The position numbers and the translations under genes are program-made. From Chloroflexi bacterium UBA6077 (GTDB taxonomy: Bacteria > Chloroflexota > UBA6077): a stretch of 26,613 bases of DNA. The stretch covers positions 1 to 26,613 of the forward strand of contig DIXP01000086.1 of NCBI GenBank assembly GCA_002436065.1. Reading direction: 5' to 3'. Numbering within the stretch: the first letter of the stretch is position 1; each line of letters opens with the position of its first letter. Shown one piece after another: positions 22,399 to 26,613 of this stretch. The notes under the pieces were generated by a model. That model was not told where the DNA came from and made no database searches. It saw only the letters and a program-made list of their open reading frames with translations.

Positions 22399-23505
22399 AT
22401 GCTCCGTGCCGAAAGCCCTGATGGGCCACCCGGAGGGAAACCTCGTCCTGATGCAAAGGTACTCCTCATCACGACAGGGGACACGAGCCGGGTGACCGGG
22501 GGGAACCTGTATAACCGCCGGGTGCTGGAGGGGCTGGGCCAGGCCGGAATATCCAACGCTCAGATGGTTGTGCCGCCGGGTCCCCTCCCCATCGCCACGA
22601 CCAGGCTCCGGGCACAGCTTGCCCTCCATCCGCCGAAGATCCTTATCGTGGACAGCCTGGCCCTCGCGCAGACTGCCCCCCTGGTTCCTTGGATCAAGGA
22701 GCGGCTCCAGACGCAGGTGGTGGCCCTTATGCACATGCTCCCCAGCGACCTGGCCTCCCCGATGAAGCGTGTCCCCCTCCAAACCATCGAATCCATGCTG
22801 ATACGGGCCGCGGACGTGGTGGTGGCTGTCAGCCCAGACCTGGGGGCAAGGCTCGCCGCCCGCGGAGCGGCGGATCGTGTGGAGGTGATCGTGCCTGGTA
22901 GGGATGGGGTGGGGACATCCGAAACTGTCGTCCGAGAGCATGACCACCAGGTCCGTTTCCTATGCGTCGCCAACTGGTCGCCCAGCAAGGGGATCGGCCT
23001 GCTGGTCCGGGCCATGGAAGGGCTGAGCAATCAGGTACGCCTGGACCTTGTGGGCGATAGCGGAGAAAGCTCCTACTCTCGGCGAGTCCTCTCTCTGATC
23101 CGCCTCGGCAAGCTGGAGGACAGGGTTCAACTGCATGGGGTGCTGGAAGGGGAACAATTGGCGCGGCAGTACGCTGCCGCGGACGTCTTTGTGCTACCGT
23201 CCCGCTCCGAGGGTTTCGGAACGGTCTACGCGGAAGCGATGAGCTTTGGCTTACCGGTCGTAGCCTGCCGGGTCGGGCCAATACCCTGCCTGGTAAGGGA
23301 CAGATGCGGCCTGTTGGTCCCCGCGGGCTGCCTCTCAGCGCTCCGGATGGCCATGGAGACCCTGGCAGCCGATCCGGATGTGCGCGGCAGAATGGGCAGG
23401 GCAGCTCGCGACAGAGCCCTCCTGCTCCCCACATGGACAGAGAGCGTCGCTAGGTTCCGCCGGCTGATTTGCAGGCTAGTACAGTGCTGGAGTGATTGTG
23501 ATTGA
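22399..23505 (+). CDS. GT4-like glycosyltransferase (GT-B fold)
   Basis: A 368-residue glycosyltransferase. The N-terminal Rossmann-like domain begins after a ~15-residue polar leader with VLLITTGDTSRVTGGNLYNRRVLEGL; the C-terminal domain contains VRFLCVANWSPSKGIGLLVRAM (residues ~190-212) and the donor-binding EGFGTVYAEAMSFGLPVVA, an EX7E motif. The final region PDVRGRMGRAARDRAL is typical of group 1 transferases that use nucleotide sugars with retention. The ATG at 22399 follows the PTPS stop by only 4 bases and has TGGAG 8 bases upstream. Direct linkage to a PTPS-fold gene raises the possibility that it glycosylates a pterin-like small molecule, as pteridine glycosyltransferases do; cell-wall or lipid glycosylation remains possible. 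No signal peptide or membrane segment is seen. Confidence 0.85.
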   Translation: MLRAESPDGPPGGKPRPDAKVLLITTGDTSRVTGGNLYNRRVLEGLGQAGISNAQMVVPPGPLPIATTRLRAQLALHPPKILIVDSLALAQTAPLVPWIKERLQTQVVALMHMLPSDLASPMKRVPLQTIESMLIRAADVVVAVSPDLGARLAARGAADRVEVIVPGRDGVGTSETVVREHDHQVRFLCVANWSPSKGIGLLVRAMEGLSNQVRLDLVGDSGESSYSRRVLSLIRLGKLEDRVQLHGVLEGEQLARQYAAADVFVLPSRSEGFGTVYAEAMSFGLPVVACRVGPIPCLVRDRCGLLVPAGCLSALRMAMETLAADPDVRGRMGRAARDRALLLPTWTESVARFRRLICRLVQCWSDCD

Positions 23506-23640
23506 CCGATGTAGGCGGCCCAAGACTGGAACGTGGGGGGGCGGAAGCGTGGCATGACCATTGCTGCCTTCTCCCCTTTCGGCAAAGGGTGGAGGCCACC
23601 CTATGTCATTGGTGATCCTCTACTTTCGGAGGTCTGGAGC

Positions 23641-24807
23641 ATGGCGAACCGCAAGGCGAGAGTCGCGGTGAACGGCTACGGGGTAATCGGCAAGAGAGTA
23701 GCCGACGCCGTGGCCCTGCAGGATGACATGGTGCTGGCGGGGGTGGCGGACGTCAGCCACGACTATCGGGTTCGGGTAGCGGCGGAGCGGGGTTACCGCA
23801 TCTACGCATCCATGCCCACCATGCGCTACTCCATGGAAGAGGCGGGGCTGCCGATCGCCGGAACCCTGGACGACCTCATGCGCGAGGTGGACATCGTGGT
23901 CGATTGCACACCGAAGGGCGTCGGCTCCGCCAACAAGGAGCAGTACGAGAGGGCAGGCGTAAAGGCGATATGGCAGGGCGGGGAGCGACACCATCTGGCG
24001 GGTCTTTCCTTCGTAGCGCAGATCAACTACGCCGAGGCGCTGAACCAACGATACGCGCGGGTAGTCTCCTGCAACACCACTGCCGTGTGCAGGGTGATTG
24101 GGGCGCTGCAGCAGCGCGGCTGGGTGAAGCGGGCCAGGGTGGTGCTGATGCGGAGGGGCACGGACCCCTGGGAGAGCCATCAGAACGGAATGATCAACAC
24201 AGCCATCCCCGAGACCAGGGTGCCAAGCCATCAGGGTCCCGACGCCCAGACCGTGCTGCGAGGCTTGGACATCACTACGATGGCCGGAGCCGGACCCTAC
24301 GACCTCAGCCATCTCCACTACGCCATGGTGGAGACGACCCGTAAGGTGAGCGTGGACGAACTGCGGAACGCCCTCTGGGAAACCCCGCGCGTCGCCTTCG
24401 TCAACGCCTCCGACGGACTCGTGGCCCTCAACTCGGTCATCGAGCTGATGCGCGACCTGCTGCGCCCCCGCAACGACATGTGGGAGGTAGCTGTTTGGGA
24501 GGACGCCCTAGCCGCCGACGACCGGGAGCTGTACATCACCTTCCAGGTGCACAACGAGGCCGTCTCCATCCCGGAGAACATTGACTGCATCCGGGCGCTG
24601 ACAGGGCTGGAAACGGACCCCACACGGTCGATCCAGAAGACCGATGAGGCCATGGGCATCGTGAAGAGCTTCCTACCGACCACCTGGAAGGAGACCGACA
24701 GGCAGGCTACCCTCAAGGAGGCCATCGGCTCCATGAGATCCCGCTTCATGGAGGAGGGGTTCAAGGGGTCCGAGGAGCCAACGGAGGCCGAGCCCACCGG
24801 AGCGTAG
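23641..24807 (+). CDS. Type II (archaeal-type) glyceraldehyde-3-phosphate dehydrogenase
   Basis: A 388-residue enzyme of the type II GAPDH family common in Archaea. It begins KARVAVNGYGVIGKRVADAV with the Gly-rich nucleotide fold. The catalytic Cys144 lies in VSCNTTAVCR, and the companion His197 lies in PSHQGPDAQTV. Family-specific segments WQGGERHHLAGLSFVAQINY and MTIVV-like variants (RARVVLMRRGTDPWE) are present. It oxidises or reduces glyceraldehyde-3-phosphate, often with either NAD or NADP. It is longer than typical archaeal enzymes (~340) by a C-terminal extension rich in Glu, Lys and Thr. I chose ATG 23641 because GGAGG lies about 8 bases upstream and homology begins there; an in-frame ATG at 23533 would add 36 unrelated residues. 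It follows the glycosyltransferase by 135 bases. Confidence 0.9.
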   Translation: MANRKARVAVNGYGVIGKRVADAVALQDDMVLAGVADVSHDYRVRVAAERGYRIYASMPTMRYSMEEAGLPIAGTLDDLMREVDIVVDCTPKGVGSANKEQYERAGVKAIWQGGERHHLAGLSFVAQINYAEALNQRYARVVSCNTTAVCRVIGALQQRGWVKRARVVLMRRGTDPWESHQNGMINTAIPETRVPSHQGPDAQTVLRGLDITTMAGAGPYDLSHLHYAMVETTRKVSVDELRNALWETPRVAFVNASDGLVALNSVIELMRDLLRPRNDMWEVAVWEDALAADDRELYITFQVHNEAVSIPENIDCIRALTGLETDPTRSIQKTDEAMGIVKSFLPTTWKETDRQATLKEAIGSMRSRFMEEGFKGSEEPTEAEPTGA

Positions 24808-24829
24808 TGAGGGTAGGGTTCTGGCAATG

Positions 24830-24868
24830 TGCTCCCGATGGGTAGACCTCGGCTACCCATCGGGAGCA
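24830..24868. terminator. 16-bp-arm hairpin after the GAPDH gene
   Basis: TGCTCCCGATGGGTAG pairs exactly with CTACCCATCGGGAGCA across a 7-base loop (ACCTCGG), 22 bases after the GAPDH stop. There is no T-tract, but its strength and position suggest transcription ends or mRNA is stabilised here. Confidence 0.65.
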
Positions 24869-24890
24869 GGGCATCCTGACTGCCGGTCCT

Positions 24891-24908
24891 CGCGGGCGAG
24901 AGCCCGCG
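24891..24908. terminator. Second GC hairpin in the 24808-25126 gap
   Basis: CGCGGGC GAGA GCCCGCG, followed by CTTTGAGC. It is a compact GNRA-type loop stem and, with the preceding hairpin, separates GAPDH from the M24 gene. Apart from these two hairpins and the promoter at 24970-24999, I see nothing else in this 319-base gap. Confidence 0.5.
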
Positions 24909-24969
24909 CTTTGAGCAAGCAGCTTCGGCACTAATCCACCCCCAAGCATGCCAATCCTCATTGTAGCGG

Positions 24970-24999
24970 TTGCCAGCTAAGTAGGAGTTCAACTATAAT
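24970..24999 (+). promoter_or_regulatory. Probable sigma70-type promoter of the M24 peptidase gene
   Basis: TTGCCA (24970-24975), an 18-base spacer and a perfect TATAAT (24994-24999). Transcription would start near 25006, leaving a leader of about 120 bases before the GTG at 25127. Confidence 0.65.
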
Positions 25000-25126
25000 C
25001 TCCGTTAGGTGGTTCGGACCTTCGTACCTATTCAGCTACCCTCAAACTGTGACCTACTGTTCCCTGAGCGTCGACGCTAGCAAGCTTGATCTAGCCCAAC
25101 CAAATACTGTACAGGAGAGAAGAGCA

Positions 25127-26338
25127 GTGCAAGAGGACTATCGCCGATTCGCCGAAGGGTTCGGCATGATGGGAGTGGACTGGGAAGAGCGCATCGACTT
25201 CGAGCGCATGCGCCGGGAGAGGCTGCAGCGCGCTCAGAATGCCGTCGATAAGGCGGAGATCGATGCCCTGCTGCTGTTCCGCCTAGAGAATGTCCGTTAC
25301 CTCTCCAGCCTTCGCACACACATGTGGCCGGCCTCCTCGTGGATGAGCGCCTCGGCCCTCCTACCTCACGGACACAACGCCATCACCTTCTCCCAGGACT
25401 ACAACTACGCAGTAGAGCACATGCCCTGGATCCAGGGACATATCATCAACTTCCCTACCGGCGCCCTTGAAATCGAATCCGGCGTGCGCAAATGGTCCAC
25501 GATTGTCAAGGCACAGCTGGCTGAGCGGGGCATCACGCCAAAGCGGATAGGCGTGGACTCCTGGAGTCCGGCGCTGTTCAAGGCCCTCCCAGAGGAGTTT
25601 TCAGGGGTGGAGTTCGTGGACGGCGAGGCTATCATGATCGAGGCCAGGAAGATCAAGACTCGGGACGAGGTTGCCTGCCTCAAGATGGCCGCAGACATCA
25701 CCGCTGCCGGCATGCAGGCTGCCCGGGATGCTATCAGGCCGGGCGTTCGAGAGTGCGAGGTGTTAGGCGAGGCGTGGCGCAAGATGACGGCGCTGGGCAG
25801 TGAGTGGACACAGTGCTCCAACATCGTCTGCTCCGGCCCCTACACCGCTCCGTACCGCCGCTTCACCTCTGACCGGGTGATCCAGCATGGGGACCTGGTG
25901 ATCGTGGATATCGGCGGCATGTTCAACGGCTACTACGGTGACTTCACCCGCACCTGGCTATGTGGGGACGACGCGAAGCCAAGCGCGGAGCAGATCGAAG
26001 TCCACATGCAGGCGTACAACGCACTCAAGAACTGCACCGCTACCTGCAAGCCCAGAGTGACTAGTTGGGATGTTGCTAGGGCCTCAGGCGAGCACATTAT
26101 GGGGCGGCTGGGTCACGGCCTCGGCGTGGCACCATCGGAGTTGCCCTATCTCGGCGTGGAAGAGTTGGTTCCCAGGGAGGAGGCCGCCGTCCTGGAGCCG
26201 GGCATGGTTTTCTCCATAGAGCCCTACGCGGGCAAGAGGGGCGTTGGCGGTGTGCGACTGGAGGACAACATCCTCGTCACAGAGGACGGCGCCGTGGTGC
26301 TCAACCAGTTCCCCTTCGAGCCGAGGTTGATGGGGTAG
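25127..26338 (+). CDS. M24 family metallopeptidase (Xaa-Pro peptidase/creatinase-like)
   Basis: A 403-residue pita-bread-fold enzyme. The N-terminal creatinase-like domain (~residues 20-160) precedes the catalytic domain. All five metal ligands are visible: D261 in VIVDIGG, D272 in YYGDFTRTW, H330 in GHGLGV, E365 in FSIEPYAG and E379 in VRLEDNIL. Family members cleave Xaa-Pro peptides or hydrolyse creatine-like amidines; some relatives (DddP) cleave DMSP, but DddP carries an extra Asp (DxD) at the first ligand site that is not seen here. I set the start at GTG 25127 because AGGAGA lies 8 bases upstream; the earlier in-frame GTG at 25049 has no ribosome site. Its own promoter and the hairpins on either side suggest a single-gene transcript. 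Confidence 0.88.
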   Translation: MQEDYRRFAEGFGMMGVDWEERIDFERMRRERLQRAQNAVDKAEIDALLLFRLENVRYLSSLRTHMWPASSWMSASALLPHGHNAITFSQDYNYAVEHMPWIQGHIINFPTGALEIESGVRKWSTIVKAQLAERGITPKRIGVDSWSPALFKALPEEFSGVEFVDGEAIMIEARKIKTRDEVACLKMAADITAAGMQAARDAIRPGVRECEVLGEAWRKMTALGSEWTQCSNIVCSGPYTAPYRRFTSDRVIQHGDLVIVDIGGMFNGYYGDFTRTWLCGDDAKPSAEQIEVHMQAYNALKNCTATCKPRVTSWDVARASGEHIMGRLGHGLGVAPSELPYLGVEELVPREEAAVLEPGMVFSIEPYAGKRGVGGVRLEDNILVTEDGAVVLNQFPFEPRLMG

Positions 26339-26349
26339 CAAAAGCTGGA

Positions 26350-26379
26350 GAGGGAGCCACGCGTTGGCATGGCTCCCTC
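26350..26379. terminator. Hairpin after the M24 gene
   Basis: GAGGGAGCCA and TGGCTCCCTC form a perfect 10-bp stem with a 10-base loop, 12 bases after the stop. It lies between the M24 gene and possible minus-strand coding debris ending at 26395, so it may serve both directions. Confidence 0.6.
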
Positions 26380-26394
26380 GTTATGTAGACTCCG

Positions 26395-26590
26395 CTACTT
26401 GCGCTCCTGACTGATCAGATCCACATATGGCTTCACTCTCACCAAGGGCCAGCCTGGGCTACATTATCTCCAGGAGAGCCCAAAGCTGGTGGTCATCCAC
26501 AGTGTGGTAACCGCGTAGTCTCGAAGTTGGGATCTACAGCTACAACTTTCTCGCCACGATGAAGAAGTAACTGCAGACACTATCAGATCT
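26395..26590 (-). pseudogene. Possible degraded minus-strand coding remnant
   Basis: On the minus strand, short protein-like stretches lie in different frames in collinear order towards a stop at 26395: EKVVAVDPNFETTRLP, then YHTVDDHQLWALLEIM, then WPLVRVKPYVDLISQERK. Each is broken by stops, so a frameshifted, decayed 3' gene end is possible. I do not recognise the family, and chance cannot be excluded. Confidence 0.2.
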
Positions 26591-26613
26591 TCAACGGCAG
26601 AACCCACGTTTCA

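Noticed and set aside
25049..25126. GTG 25049 as start of the M24 protein
   Set aside because: No ribosome site before it, and the first 26 residues do not resemble the family; GTG 25127 has AGGAGA at good spacing.
25127..26338. Annotation as DMSP lyase DddP
   Set aside because: The first metal-ligand site is VDIGG with one Asp rather than the DxD pattern of DddP.
1..26613. tRNA genes, CRISPR arrays, insertion sequences
   Set aside because: No cloverleaf with a GTTCRA-type T-loop, no regularly spaced direct repeats, and no transposase motifs or flanking inverted repeats were found by eye.

Overview
The window is a GC-rich bacterial chromosomal segment. By eye it carries 20 intact protein genes, two clear gene relics and a possible third, several promoter-like sites and many intergenic hairpins. 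I see no rRNA, tRNA, CRISPR array or transposase. A Chloroflexota-like monoderm (SAR202 or Dehalococcoidia type) is my best guess. The reasons are that the TTT substrate-binding protein has a lipobox rather than a plain Sec signal, that there is an archaeal-type (type II) GAPDH, and that rubrerythrin, LarA-like, UxaA and DUF362 genes occur together. This is inference; no marker gene is present.

Layout. 153-4341: DUF362 protein, MFS exporter, rubrerythrin, two-domain VOC protein. 4467-7219: an intact MFS transporter, then its tandem paralogue reduced to a pseudogene by a large internal deletion, a DUF985 cupin gene, and a relic of the last ~45 codons of a tctA gene. This stretch looks like a scar of past rearrangements. 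7237-17751: a long + strand catabolic operon led by a GntR/FCD regulator with a strong promoter and a 15-bp-arm palindrome. It continues with a homocitrate/isopropylmalate-synthase-like enzyme, a D-2-hydroxyacid dehydrogenase, a complete tripartite tricarboxylate transporter (TctC, TctB, TctA), an M20 amidohydrolase, a SAF-domain small subunit and two tandem UxaA/SuyB-type lyase large subunits. A very symmetrical bidirectional terminator then separates it from a convergent LarA-like (DUF2088) gene.

Taken together the operon looks built to import a hydroxy- or sulfo-carboxylate through TctABC, adjust its stereochemistry (LarA-like and dehydrogenase), eliminate water or sulfite (SAF plus UxaA), and process a 2-oxoacid (HMGL-like). 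The architecture recalls (sulfo)lactate gene sets but the substrate cannot be read from sequence.

19288-23505: a lipoprotein of unknown function with an internal duplication, then four overlapping or closely spaced genes. These are a stand-alone RibD-type reductase domain, an MDR dehydrogenase without the usual zinc ligands, a 6-pyruvoyl-tetrahydropterin-synthase fold protein that keeps its zinc histidines but lacks the usual catalytic Cys/Asp/His, and a GT-B glycosyltransferase. This is the best candidate for an undescribed pathway, possibly a modified or glycosylated pterin-like compound. 23641-26338: type II GAPDH and an M24 metallopeptidase with its own promoter. The last ~275 bases hold a hairpin and possible minus-strand coding debris.
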